Part shown: in pieces, positions 10,601 to 22,566 of the stretch
Numbering within the stretch: position 1 is the first letter of the stretch
How the letters are laid out: every line of letters begins with the position of its first letter
DNA from: Eretmocerus hayati
Lineage: Eukaryota; Arthropoda; Insecta; Hymenoptera; Aphelinidae
NCBI GenBank assembly: GCA_029851415.1
Contig: CM056743.1
Span: 124,960,305 to 125,024,304, forward strand
Direction of reading: 5' to 3'
DNA: 64,000 nt
Notes under the pieces: model-generated
Database searches by the model: none
Seen by the model: the letters and a program-made list of their open reading frames with translations, nothing else
What the model was told of the DNA's origin: nothing
Made by a program: the position numbers and the translations under genes

Positions 10601-13600
10601 GTGCTGTTTTTATTTCAGATTCGTCTTCAACAACTTGAAACGACTCCTATATCTGTTCTGTTTACAAAACTTCTGTTTTCATGTGGGCCTGTGTTATCAT
10701 TGAAACAGTAGCTGCGAATTTTATACGATTTTGTCTGAAACTCACTCCTGAAAATTTCTATCCAACGCAGAGCGACAACGTTTATCGCACATGGCCTAGG
10801 TAGTACCGAGAATAGATATGGTATTGGACACTGGAATTACACGATGCGTATATCCAATCGTATGCAAATTTTGTCATATATACCTGCATCGCGCATGAGC
10901 GAACGAGACAGACGTTCATCTCGCTCCTGTTATGCGTATGTATACGCGTCCAGTATAATTGACCATTAGAGCGGTGTAGCGATTAGAAGAAGCATCAGAG
11001 TACGATCGAAGGTGTCGCTATAATTACGCCATTAGAGCCTGGTTGCGTATTCCCGCACATATGTGTTCTACGTCTCGTCGTCAATGTTACAACTATATAC
11101 TAGGGTATAACACGTGCCAATGCAAAACAGAGGCTTATAACGGGGCATAGCTGAGGACGAATACGTGCCTTTTCTCTTTGCATCGCTTATCGCCAAACGT
11201 GATTTGAAAACTGCGAGTATGCCGAGTGAGTATATGAGGTGCACATGAGGTTGATATAATATGTGTAGCTTTGCGACAGAAGGATACCTCTGCTCATACA
11301 GCTAATTAGCGCCTCGTTACAATTGTTGCTTTTCCTGACAGCACGAGTGCAGCCATGTGTGCACGCGCTGATCGCATAATTCTCGTCCAGCTGCTCTTCC
11401 TGTTGTATTATATCAAGCTCGCAGTGTGGAAATTATTTGATGTCCTCTAGGCGAGCCTCTAGGCACGAGTTGCTCTATCGGCAAGTATACTATTTTTCAA
11501 CAATCCCTTGCATCAGTGCTCGTATTGATTACATTATTGCTACGCAACGCGGGGGTTGATGGACTTGATTTTGATATGGACAAGCAAAAAATTTCTTGAT
11601 CCCCTGTGTACGAAAGTGAATTTTGGAAGACTCAATCCAGATAAGATCGCACAGTCAAATTTGGAAAAAAAAAGGATTCGCTCGTCTCCGAAGTGTATGA
11701 TTCAGGAAGTGACATAACGAGACACGTAGGTGTTTTTTTTTGTTTGGTCTGGAACCACTACTCTTCAGAGAAACGCGATATTTCAGTTTGAAGCCCAACA
11801 AATTGTCATGACCTCGAAAGTTCGATCAAACTTGAATAACTTGGGAGCACCTCTGATATTTTGATGAATCTTGACGTATTTGATAAAGTATAAGATAACG
11901 TATGGAAAAAACTAGAACTGGTAAATATTATCACATACATTGTCCAAGAATTGACATTCAATGGAAGATACAAAAAATTCGTTTTCTCAAAAACATCTTC
12001 GTTTAATATACGAAATGTTTGACTGTACAGTCCAGAAGCAACACGAATCAATGTCTATACTCTAATGCCTTCTTTGGACCAGTGCGTGTATATTTCTTCA
12101 CATATACATGTACAACGTTTCGAGTATCTTTATATACTCTTCTTCAGGTTCAAGAAAAGGAGGGGGGATGATGATGTGGGAACTAATAATTCATCGGTGA
12201 TGGAAATGAGATCTGCTTGTGATTTTCCCGGCAGCGGAATCTCTTGATGATCTCAACATTCATTAGCAATGAAATCAAATTCAGCCAAAATAGTGCCAAA
12301 ATGAAAATGTTGGTTGGAGAGCTGGTCCATTGCACGGGTCACATCACACAAACAAAACAATCCACAACGCCACATTATTCGTTTTCGAAGCGATATATGT
12401 CGAAAGGGTGATTTTTTAGATTTGAATTCAAACCGTCGGTTTTAATGTGAGATAAATACGAAGATCAGTGCTCTTGCCGGGCTCTGTCGCCGTACTGATC
12501 TCAAGACATTTGTTTCTCTTTTACATTCATTGAAACAAATAATTTTTTGGCCATGAAATCAATTCATCATTTTTTGTAACGTTGCTTAGATGAATTCGTT
12601 TATTACAGCATCGTGGTGCATCTGCACTCTGCACTTAGCCAACGCCAGGAAGAAAAATTGTCTTTGGTATACGGGCAAATCTCAGGAACTATGCGATTTC
12701 GACTTTGAAATTTCGAGAATTTCCAGAATGGCAGCACACCCCCATAAACTTTTGTTTGGTCCAAGTAATGCTCAAACAATGATGAAATACTTGCGTAAAT
12801 CATTTTGGAGCTCCGCCGTGGATTTGTGAGGGAGTAGAAGATTTTCCCATGTATTTGAATGGGAGCCTCATACTTCCGTTATTCTAATTGGCTTATGTGT
12901 ATGTAAATACATGGCATCCTCGGTGTCGGAATATAGAGGAAATAAGATACGTTTAAGAGTTTACAGTGTCCTCTGGAGGTCTGTGGTACAAAATGAAGAT
13001 GTGCCTCAGCCTGCTCATTTTCGGCGTTTGTCAATCCTCACAAGCCTCGCATCACGACCGAGATGAGGCTGTAGTAGGGGCGATTTCCATAGCCGTTTCT
13101 TAGGTATGAGAATTACTTTACACGTGGTTTCAATCCCAACGGAATCGAAATTTTCGTGTGCTATACGAAAAACGGTTTTTTGACCCCATTTATCGCAAAA
13201 ATAACTTTTCTCGTTTTAAGCCGCATCGTCATGCGGAATCGAGCACACTATCGTTCTTGGGCTGGATTTGTATGTTTTTGGATGTAGAATAAGATGTCGT
13301 TACTACAGATACGAAATATTGACCGCCCCGAGTACTGCATCCATTAGAAGAGCGCTACAGGATAAAAAGTAAAATCGGAGTTCGCTCCAACGGATCATCG
13401 CCACTCTGACGCATTGATAGGCACAGCCTCGGGCGAAAATTATATGTTTCTATATATTATAATCCATCACATATCCAATTTTCAGACCAATCGGTGAACC
13501 GCCCCGCCTGTGGCGAGCTGAGGCGTGAGAGAATTATGCGGCTCTGTTCGGTCGGAAATTGCGATTTTGTCACGAAGAAGCGTTCCCCAGTACCTTTCTA

Positions 13601-13749
13601 AAGCAAGTAATAGACTTATGAATGATGCAGAACTGTTGATTATGAGTAGATCTTCAAAATGATCTAATGCGAGCGGCGGAAAAACGCGACTGTTCTTCTG
13701 ACAACGTGAAAACAGGCCTGTTCGGCCAAATCGCATACTTCGTGAGTGT
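10601..13749. other. Unassigned stretch
   Basis: No gene is recognised. Frames are at most about 85 codons. The sequence is mixed, unique-looking and AT-rich, without strong tandem or inverted structure. Confidence 0.45.
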
Positions 13750-13869
13750 GGCGGGATTCCCCGAAGTGGGTTCTTTGGTACTGCGCCTGGTAAGTCTGAG
13801 GACTAACCAGATTGGTTTGTGGAAAATGGGCGGTGGTTTTAATAAATGCTGGGTTTGATGTAAGCTAGG

Positions 13870-13875
13870 TTTATT
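13870..13875 (-). terminator. AATAAA polyadenylation signal
   Basis: AATAAA on the minus strand, downstream of the TATA box at about 14095 in the LTR-like region. Confidence 0.4.
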
Positions 13876-14082
13876 AGATCCAAAGTATAATAATGAGAGA
13901 GAGACTGTACAATATGCAAATGATTCTACGAGACGAGTTCTCCAAGGGCTGAGGAAGCTTGGCTCAAAATGGCTGTATCGTGAAACGAGCTCGACTGGGT
14001 TTCTAGAAGCACCTGTGGAGGGTGCGTGGTTTTGCATTGGAGTGCGCGTCTAGAAGCACTGGACGGAGCTTTTGAGGCCCCA

Positions 14083-14098
14083 TTTATACCCTCTCGTG
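14083..14098 (-). promoter_or_regulatory. TATA box in the LTR-like region
   Basis: TATAAAT reads on the minus strand at 14098-14092, followed by GC-rich sequence and then the AATAAA at 13875-13870. The spacing suits a U3-R transition of an LTR. Confidence 0.4.
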
Positions 14099-14829
14099 GG
14101 CGGGCGTCATCCTCGATCCGTGTCTAGGATTGGATCAGCTGAGGGTCGTCCCTGCATCATGATTGGTCGATTGAGGTTGCATTTTTCTTATGATCGTGCG
14201 TCGGATGCAGTTGCAGATGCAGGTGGCCTCATGGGATATATTTATCCAGTGGCGAGCGTGTAGGGTATTTATGGTAATATGTAGGGCTAGTTGGGAACCT
14301 ATATGGGTTCCTGACATGAGATTTGCCCATATTTGAGGTGGAGCCGTATCTTGAATGATCAATGCATGTCGTTATTATATTCAAATACTTAGACTGATAC
14401 AACGAGCGTCCAAAGTCATGGAATTCCTTAGCTCTTCCATCGAACATCGAGTGAGTTTGTCAATCAATCTCTGAAATGGAGCATCTTCTCACGCCCATGA
14501 CGGGTCCACGATGCATCACAGCCTCAACCGACGTCCAGGACGTGATTAAGGTCTATATTCGAGAAAACCGCCATCAAACGAATAAATTGTCGTTGCACCG
14601 ATTACAGCTCCAAGATTTCCAGTCCAACTGTTGCTTACAAGAGTTCCAGAGTATTCGTGTTTTGATTATGTTGATGTTCGAGGGTCCTTGGATATTCGCG
14701 CTTCGGCTTGGTGATGAAAGGTGTCTTTTTGCTGGATATCACCACCCTCGCCACGACTCTTGCCGAAACATCTGAAGGCAAATCCAGGCAGAAACCTCAG
14801 ATGGGATAAGCCTCGTCTTGGTCCAAGTT

Positions 14830-16620
14830 TAGTGCTAGCCGATCCCAATTGACGATCCATTTCTTAAGTCACGATGTTCCCTGGATACAGAAGATATTGT
14901 CATCGGTCCTCTTCAGGACTTTGCAGGGTCTATCCCACGGTGATTATAGTTTTGGTATTTCGCTGACCGATCCTTGTGCCAGTAGAACTAATCTTCCTGT
15001 CCCACTCCGAACTTCTTTGTCTCCGTGTCCAAGTCCTAGCGTGCTTTAGTTATCGTTGATTTGGTTGCCATCCTTTATCGAGTAAGGTGGGGTACTCTAT
15101 CTAGTCTTCTTGGAAATTCTTGGCTGTCCCTAATTGAGCTTGTTTGAATGCTCAATGGGGGCACGCCGGGGATTGAATCCAAGGGTAGACGAAGGTCTCG
15201 GCCAAGATGGACTTTGGTAGGTGTGAGTCCAGTGCTTTTACCTTACGACTATTGAAATGCCTGTAAGAAGAGTGGCATGAGCTTATCCCAATGCTTCTGG
15301 CTTTCTGAACAATTAGAGATACTGAATGATGGTCTTGTTCAGTCGTTCTACTATTCCACGAGATGTTTAGTCAAAGTCTTTCTCCTTCCAAGATGATCAT
15401 TAGCAAAGGAGTCATGAGCTTCTTTAGGGAAATTTGAATTTTAGAACAACTACCAATTCACGGAAAGAACCGAGGCCAATAGATTCCCAGTGTCTGAATA
15501 GTAGGTCTACTTTCAGAAATAATGAGTCCCATTGCTGATTGTAATATGCAAGACTCGGAATCCCGTAAGGAATTCTTTGCCATCGGATTTCTGATTCATT
15601 CCCTTATATTTAATGAATGCCAGAAGTGCTCCATCTGCTTGCTTAGCGATTCTCTATTTCAATCCATCAATCTTGGGTAACTGGACGTGGCCCACATGAT
15701 TATTCAGGTTATACCTTCTTTTCTACATTATTACAATATTTACTCAATAAATTCTCACAAGGCCCTAAAGAGAGTGAGTCTGCATTGCCATGAAAAATTC
15801 GTTACCTGTAGAGTATATAGAAATCAAATTTACTGACTTCACCAGCCCATCTAGCAAGTTTTCCATCGAGATTGTTGGAAGACAATAGGCATGTAATAGC
15901 ACCATGATTAGTTCGTGCTGTCGGGTTCTCCCTATCAATGGGTTCCACGACCGCCACCAGTTCACGGCGAGTAGCACGGAATTTCCTCCTTATTTGCTGA
16001 AAAATTCACTAATATAACGATGACTCCTTCTTTAACGCCCTACCCTTGGGATATTACCACCGATATCTCGTGTCCGGAAGCATCAGTAGGTATCCAAAAC
16101 GAGTTTCGTATCTAGATTAGGGTGAGCTAAAATAGGAGCAACTGTTAGGGAAGGCTTTAATCTACCAGCGGCCACCTGGCATTCGGGATTCTACGGGAAC
16201 ACCGATGATTGAACTGTCAACATATCGAGTGGCTTTGCGATAGCAGCTGGAGCGTAGGGAACAAAATTCCTACAGTATAAAGCTAGGTCAAGAAAGCTCA
16301 AAACGTGTCTCTTATTCCGGGTAATAGGTAGGTTAACAATACTAGAAATTTGGTCGGGATCTGCTTTCACTCCGTCTGCTAAAATAATATGCACCCAGGC
16401 CCTAATCGAGCCATTTGTGTTGAGATTTTCCATTTTGCTTGGCATGTGGCTTCAAAATCTGTTGATGAACGTCCTGTTTGGACCTTTCTTGAGATATTGT
16501 GAGATACTTTCCTTCAACTCGATCTTTCCAACCCTTGAACGCTTTCCGATGCTTCTATTCTTGCGAAGCACGCAACGTTCTTCGGAATCTCGGAGAATAG
16601 GTCTAAACCTCTGAAGCTAA
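14830..16620 (-). pseudogene. pol: Decayed Ty3/gypsy pol (RT tail, RNase H, integrase)
   Basis: Pieces of a Ty3/gypsy polyprotein occur in normal order on the minus strand but in shifting frames with many stops. At about 16,440-16,200 the RT C-terminal region is seen, with GVKADPDQISSIVNLP followed by a SFL-type and FVPYAPAAIAKPL motif. At 15,980-15,770 there is an RNase H tail with ISIYSTGNEFFMAMQ (normally Y-x-P-G-x-E-N then ADALSR). At 15,360-15,080 lies the integrase core end, RGIVERLNKTI with the catalytic-position Glu, then GLTPTKVHLGRDLRLP. At 15,050-14,830 there is the GPY/F-type C-terminus (SPWDRPCKVLKR). The RT active site, protease and gag were not found, so the 5' part is lost. 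It is inactive. Confidence 0.88.
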
Positions 16621-19589
16621 CCCGTATAGACTCTGGCTTTGTGTTGCATTCGCATAATCACACACTGTATACAAAAGTGAAAAAATGTACTTCAACGGGT
16701 AATCGAGCATTCTAATTAATGGAGGTACTTCAGTTGTTGGGCGATTTGGTCTTCGTCACATCACATAAGTGTGATGCATGGTGATGATTCACAACTCAAT
16801 TGAGAACGTCATTTGAAACAAAATGTATATCATTTTGCAGAGTGAAGGTCTTTTACCTCAATTGTAACTCAATATACTATGTATGTGGCAATTTGAGTGA
16901 AGATCACCTTCGATGTAAATAGGGCTTCAGTAGAGAGATTCGTTGTTCACGCAAGCTACTGAAAATAATTTGCACCTCGATTGTACTGCGAGAAATTCTT
17001 CCCAATTCTTTCATATCACTTTTTTTCTCTAATTTAAGCAATTTTAATCCCTTTGGATATTATTTTTCTGATTATTTCCATATCACTATCCACAACAATA
17101 TAAGCTCATTATCGTAATGTGCTCAGCTTTCATGATTTAGACTCAGAGAACCGTCTCAGTACCCATAGTACATTTTCACCTATTGTTCATTTCTCCAAAG
17201 CCATCAGAAAAGAGCTTCAATAGCAATTCACCATCGAATTTACATTCAAGATGTCTCACGCAATACTCTTGTATGGTTATGCGATTGCATTGAGATGGTG
17301 AATCGCAATCCTCTACCATTCTTCCCATCACCTTTGATACAAAGCAATGTAGAAGCAAGGTATGCAAGCACGAAAGAGGATCGAGAGTGAGAATGGCGAG
17401 AATAAGGAATCGAAGCTCACCCAAGCGTCTGATCGGCTCATTTCGCTGTTACGAGTCATGCTATATAGTATCGCTATAGAGGATGATCCGATATCCCTTG
17501 TTACGATGCCGCAGAGTCTCGTGGATCTTTTCCTCTTGGATGTGCGCCTTCACGCTGTTTCACAGGATCGTATAACTTCTTGGCGCCTTTACGAGTGCCG
17601 CGCGCCACAGAAGAAAAATCTGCCGAGGTGCTTGTTTTGTTGTTTGCTTGAAGTCGACCATAGGATCTATCAGTGTTTATTCTTTCTGCGCGCGGAAAGT
17701 CGGATTATTGCGAGTTGCTACGATGAGCTTTTGGTGTTCGTCTATAGTCCCAATATTCCCAATGCAAAATTCAATTTTCATTGAGCCCAAACTTTGTTGT
17801 TGGCTGATTTGAAAGAGGATGACTCAGCAAGTGGTGAAATACGATTGATTTATCACGCAAAAAGTATCGTAGAAATGGGTCAAATCTTCGTACAGTGAGC
17901 TAGAAATTTGTGGGAGAAATGAGTAAAATAGATAATACTTTTCATACACTGTAAGGAAGCGTAATTCACGTACAGTTTGTCGGATTTCACTCACAGTAGG
18001 GTAAAATAATATATTTCAACCAAGGGTGTAAAAACTTTCTTTTGCATATGTTATATTGTGACAATACTTCAGAAATTGAACTCGGGGACTTAGAAAAAAA
18101 TTTCAACAAATTGCTTTCATACCGTTCAGGGCGTGGAGATACACTGGCTCGCCATGACTTCGGATCGATAGAATTCTTCATATGGTCATCCTGCATCACC
18201 ATTCCCATGGACATCGGAGGTCATTTCACGAGGAAAAAAGTCCTCATTATCAGAAGATTAAATACCCTCTCCCTGTTCGGAAGCATTTCTTAGCTTTTCT
18301 AAAGCATGCTCGAGACATCATAATGAATACCTCTGGATTTCTTTAATAAGTTCTACTGCATACTTGATACGAATTCGGTCGTTAGATAAATGATACTTCT
18401 GAATATAAACATTAATCTTCTCAAAATTGAACCTCAAATTCGTCAGACTTTGCAGTATCCTACAAGAATTCCAAAAATTGAAAAATCTCAATCTTGCACT
18501 CTCTCAGTTGGAAATCTTTCGCGTTCTCTCGAATTCAAATTAGGAAATTGCAAGCACGTGATACGACCAGCTATACTTTGATCTTCAATATGGGTTACAG
18601 ACCTCAACATGGAGAAAAAGTTGTAGCATAGTCCTGCAAATCTCTCATATTCCATCAAGTACCTCGTACGTTTACCAGATATGAATTACATCACAAGTTA
18701 AATAACTGCAACTATGGAGACATCCTGATAAGACTCCAAAGCTTATGAATTTCCACGTCAACGTTCAAACAGAGCACGCAGAAACGGAGCCCTCTTATTT
18801 TTGCATGGAAAGCGCGTCATGCGAGCGGCAAGCTCAAAGAGGGCTCAATCAGTTGAGGGGCGCCTCTTTGCCATGGCTCAACTCTCGAGTACTCGAGATA
18901 CAACATCCCCGTTCTTTGAAGCTGGTGTAAGGGTATTATAGTGGCAACGTCATCAGTTTAGAATGCTTATGAGACCTGCTATACTAGCCTCAAGTAGTTC
19001 CAGCTTTTATTGAATGAGCTTCAAAGACAAGCCACCCGCGCCAATGCGAATTCATCAACGGCAACTACAACATTAGTATTTGCTTTATGAACGTGCACAC
19101 AATATCATATTTCGCAGAAGATTCTACCGCTGGAATTTATTTTACGCGGAAAACGGATGAATATGAACGATCTCATGAATTTGACTCTCGTTAGCATCAT
19201 TACTCGAAGGTCAACTTGAACAGTTAAAATTTTAGACAAATGCCGGGCTAGTCACGCACGAATCATGAAAAGAGTGTTTTCATTCATATACAACCTCATT
19301 TTTGAAACAATGCATCAAATATTGATTCATGATTCTATCGTAAACCGTCAACTCAAGCACAGTAGTATTCTGAATATAGAGGAAAATTACATTAAGCCAA
19401 ATGGCAATCGCGGACGTAACACTTTGAAAACACCTTTCTCGCGCGAAGCGTTCAACCATAGAGAAATTTTATATGTAAGGACGATCAAATCCACGAACAT
19501 TCAATCACTTGGGCTACGTGTCAGTGGTAAATTTTCACTGCTTTTTCCACAGTCCTAAGAATCCCGAAAAGTGAGAGGAGGAATTTAGC
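16621..19589. other. Unassigned stretch
   Basis: No gene is recognised. The longest frame is 140 codons (17362-17784, plus) and is overlapped by an 82-codon antisense frame (17176-17424). Neither has a conserved motif I know. A frame at 18042-18293 (plus, 83 codons) has protein-like composition but no family. More of the 5' part of the retrotransposon may be hidden just right of 16,620. Confidence 0.4.
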
Positions 19590-20795
19590 TTGCACATCCC
19601 GATTGTCCGGCTCGTACACCTCCACCCCCACAGACGTTGGTTAGGAATACGCTCTGCCAGAGCGTAGGTTTGAAGGATGGCCACCACTGAACCACAAGTG
19701 ATCCAGCAATGACCCGCTCCACCTCCCCGACTACCGAATTCCGGGCTCGGCCCCCGGGACAAGGCCGAGCTCACCCATCGAAGGTTCGGAACTTTTCTAG
19801 GCTTTTGTGGAGACCCTCTGAGTTACTGGATGAGTCCTCCAGGCTCGCATTGTTATCGCCCGAAGACGATTCCAACGCGAGTCCTTAGACTCACCCACTC
19901 TCGGGCACCAGCTGGAGATGTGCGGTCTCCCTGCTCCGGCGGGCGCTAGCTGAGTCCGGGAGCTCGTCAGACTCCAGGGATGAGACACCAAAGTGCCCCA
20001 ACCCCCCTTGTGGGTTCCCGGGAAATGTCAAAGCACGCCCAACACCAGTCTCGGGGCGAGGCTTCTCCCTACCGGATTCGAGCCGAAGCCCGGGTGCGGT
20101 GTTCCATTAGCTGCGGCCGGAGGGTCGTCACACGCCTGGGACTCAGAATCCCTCTTGCGGCTTGAATAGTGATAGAAGGAATATTGTCTTTTATATACCG
20201 GGTCCCTGCCTTTCGGCTCAACCCCGGTTGCCCCTATGGGCGCGGGGCAGGGAAGCGCCCTGCCAGTGCGTCGGGTTGGAGGATGACCAACACCGAGCCA
20301 GGCTCGGTGATGGCTCAGTCCTCCGCCCCGACTACCGACTTTCGGGCACGGCCCCCAGCACAAGGCCGATGCCCACCCCTCGGTGGGGGGTTTTGGGACT
20401 CTTTTAGGCTTCCTGAGAGCCCAAAGAGTCCCTCGGGATGATGGATGAGTCTCACGGGCTCGCATTGTTATCGCCCGAGGGCGATCCCAATTTGAGTCCC
20501 TAGACTCACCCACTCCCGTGGTGCCGGATGGAGATGTGCGGTCTCCTCGCTCCGGCGGGCGGTAACTGGGGCCGGAGGATCGTCACACCCCAGGGATGAG
20601 GCGCCATGCCCCAACCCCCCTTGCGGTTTCCGGGAGAAGTCAAAGCGCCGAGCACCAGTCTCGGAGCCAGTCTTCTCCCTACCGGCTTCGGGCCTAAGCC
20701 CGGGTACGGTGTCCCAGTAACTGGGGCCGGAGGGTCGTCACACCCCAGGACATGGTGTCCCCCTTGCGGTAGAATATGATGGAAAGGTGAAACAC
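19590..20795. repeat. GC-rich island: two ~615-bp tandem units
   Basis: The island is strikingly GC-rich against AT-rich flanks. It consists of two diverged direct units offset by about 615 bp: for example CTCGCATTGTTATCGCCCGA at about 19844 and 20459, and GATGTGCGGTCTCC at about 19917 and 20533. Each unit carries an internal sub-repeat about 155 bp apart (GGGGCCGGAGG(A/G)TCGTCACACC near 20568 and 20722). Frames up to 161 codons (20028-20513, minus) exist, but they follow the repeats and look like by-products of high GC. Repeated GC-rich promoter/5' UTR blocks of this sort are known from some insect non-LTR retrotransposons. That assignment is inference only. Confidence 0.85.
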
Positions 20796-22223
20796 GCATA
20801 ACATAAGCGTAGAGTGAAATTTGTTTCAAACATCTATCGTCCTATTCTCCAAAACTCCATAAAAAATCCGCCGATGTATCCTCGTAACCACACGAGGCTC
20901 GGAAACTGCATGAATTGAATAAAAGTCGACCCAGTCTATAACAGGATCAGCAAATTAGCTGATATAACTCCAGTGCTAGGCCAATTAGAATACATTTGAT
21001 TGGGAAAAATCATCATTTTAACAACAACGATATCAGGGAAATGCAGAATAACGAGTGGAACTGTCTCTCAAATTGTCTAAAATGGATGAATTTTTTCACC
21101 ATTCTTGAGTGTTGAGTATATGACCCCTTGCGGGATAGAAATCGATTATCATTTTTCATGTGTCTCATAAAAAGCGTGACGTCTTGAAATAATCAAAGGT
21201 AAAAGTTGGAGCCATAAATTGACATTTTATTCCAAATGGAAGTGTATGAAATAATATCTTTGCCAGTAGATACTGTTTTGCAATCCATCAAACTATTTTT
21301 TTGGCATGAGGGTCGTACGCGATGAGAATCTCGAACAATATAGACAATGAATCTGTGTCAGGAGACAGCTACATCCCCAAGGACTTTGAGGATCGTGTAA
21401 CACATGACTTGGATCGAGGGACATACTTGAATGGGGTCTCGAATCGTCACGATGGAAAATTCTCACGGGGAAACGCTCCTCTCAGAAATGTAGGTGCACA
21501 TTCTAGTCACGTATATTGAATCTACGCCTCCGTGCACCTTACATATACATTCGTATCTGTATCTGTACCAGTACAGAGGCGTCTAAGAGTACGAAATCAG
21601 TCGAGCATCTTATCGTTCAACGTCCCACAGCTCGACTTACCAGCTATTTCCCAGTGCTCGTTCTACCAATACATCTATTGGTAACAAGTATCTTTCTTTG
21701 ACCTTGGATCTTCATGGGTGCCTCAAGGTACAAGAGCTAATGCAAACTCATTTTTCATCCAAGTGCTACCGTGTCCATATCTCTGAGGGCTCATTATGTG
21801 CCTTGACATATCGCGACAGTCGTGCCGAGGACCGTTATAAGTACGTGTTGGGAGCTCAGTACTTATCCGGTAGTTATATGCTCCATGCGGTAGCTCAATG
21901 TTGAGGTTATTATACGCAAAATGGACCTTGTGGGAAGGTGGAGTATCGGGATAGCGGTCTCTCGTTTTGCATTTCACCATGTTACGCTTCTTAAGTCACG
22001 CTGGGATTTTTTCAAAAATTAATTGATAGGATTCCAGCTTTGATTAACGGAAGGCTTCGATTCTTCTTTTCCTGTGTAACACGTTCTCTGATGAGACCCG
22101 CGATTTTTCACCTTTCAATCTTTGCCAACTCAGACTTGCTCGGGAAATTTTCCCCGAAAAATCTATCACGGTAGTTTACTTTGCCAAGGACGTAAACAAT
22201 GAGTTAAAAGAGTGTAGAACTGT
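20796..22223. other. Unassigned stretch
   Basis: No gene is recognised. The frame at 21322-21519 (plus, 65 codons, starting with an ATG) is acidic and polar and might be an exon, but has no known motif. Confidence 0.4.
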
Positions 22224-22566
22224 ATTCAACATTTTTTTGCACGACGTAACCCAGGGGAGATACGGGGGGTCCTGTACTTTGCAGGTTATTATGACCCCCA
22301 TTCACCCCTGGAGGTCACCTTGACCAATGTCATAAAAACCTATTTGGACGTAAAATTTTTCATTCTTTCAGGACCTGAGATCAAAAATGGGAGTTCCTAT
22401 TTGAAAATTCAAAGATAGCCACAATGGGGCAAATTGGAGGGTTTGGGGGAATTGGGGGGGGGGGGGGGGCACATCTGAACCTTCATCCAATATCCAACAA
22501 CTTTTTTATTCAACATTTTTGGCACGACGTAACCCTGGGGAGATACGGAGGGGGTCCGGTACTTTT
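22224..22566. repeat. Direct repeat pair plus a fragment related to the 31.6-32.6 kb palindrome
   Basis: A 57-bp string starting ATTCAACATTTTT and containing GCACGACGTAACCC occurs at 22224-22280 and again at 22508-22566. Between them, GGAGGTCACCTTGACC and GAGTTCCTATTTGAAAAT resemble parts of the palindrome at 31561-32642 (GTGTTTCTATTTGAAAAT there). This indicates a shared interspersed family. A run of G, 16 or more bases long, lies near 22454. Confidence 0.65.

Larger units (their letters stand above)
13750..14745 (-). repeat. LTR-like region downstream of the gypsy pol remnant
   Basis: On the minus strand this follows the integrase remnant directly. It has the layout expected of an LTR: a purine-rich GAGGGTGG just before TGATATCC near 14740, a TATAAAT box at 14098-14092, and an AATAAA polyadenylation signal at 13875-13870, about 220 bp downstream. 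A TCTAGAAGCAC string is repeated near 14005 and 14050. The exact ends are not determined because no second copy was found in the window. It is probably the 3' LTR of a 5'-truncated element. Confidence 0.5.

Noticed and set aside
20028..20513. 161-codon minus-strand frame rich in Gly/Pro/Arg
   Set aside because: Lies in the GC-rich tandem repeat, where stop codons are rare in every frame; no domain seen.
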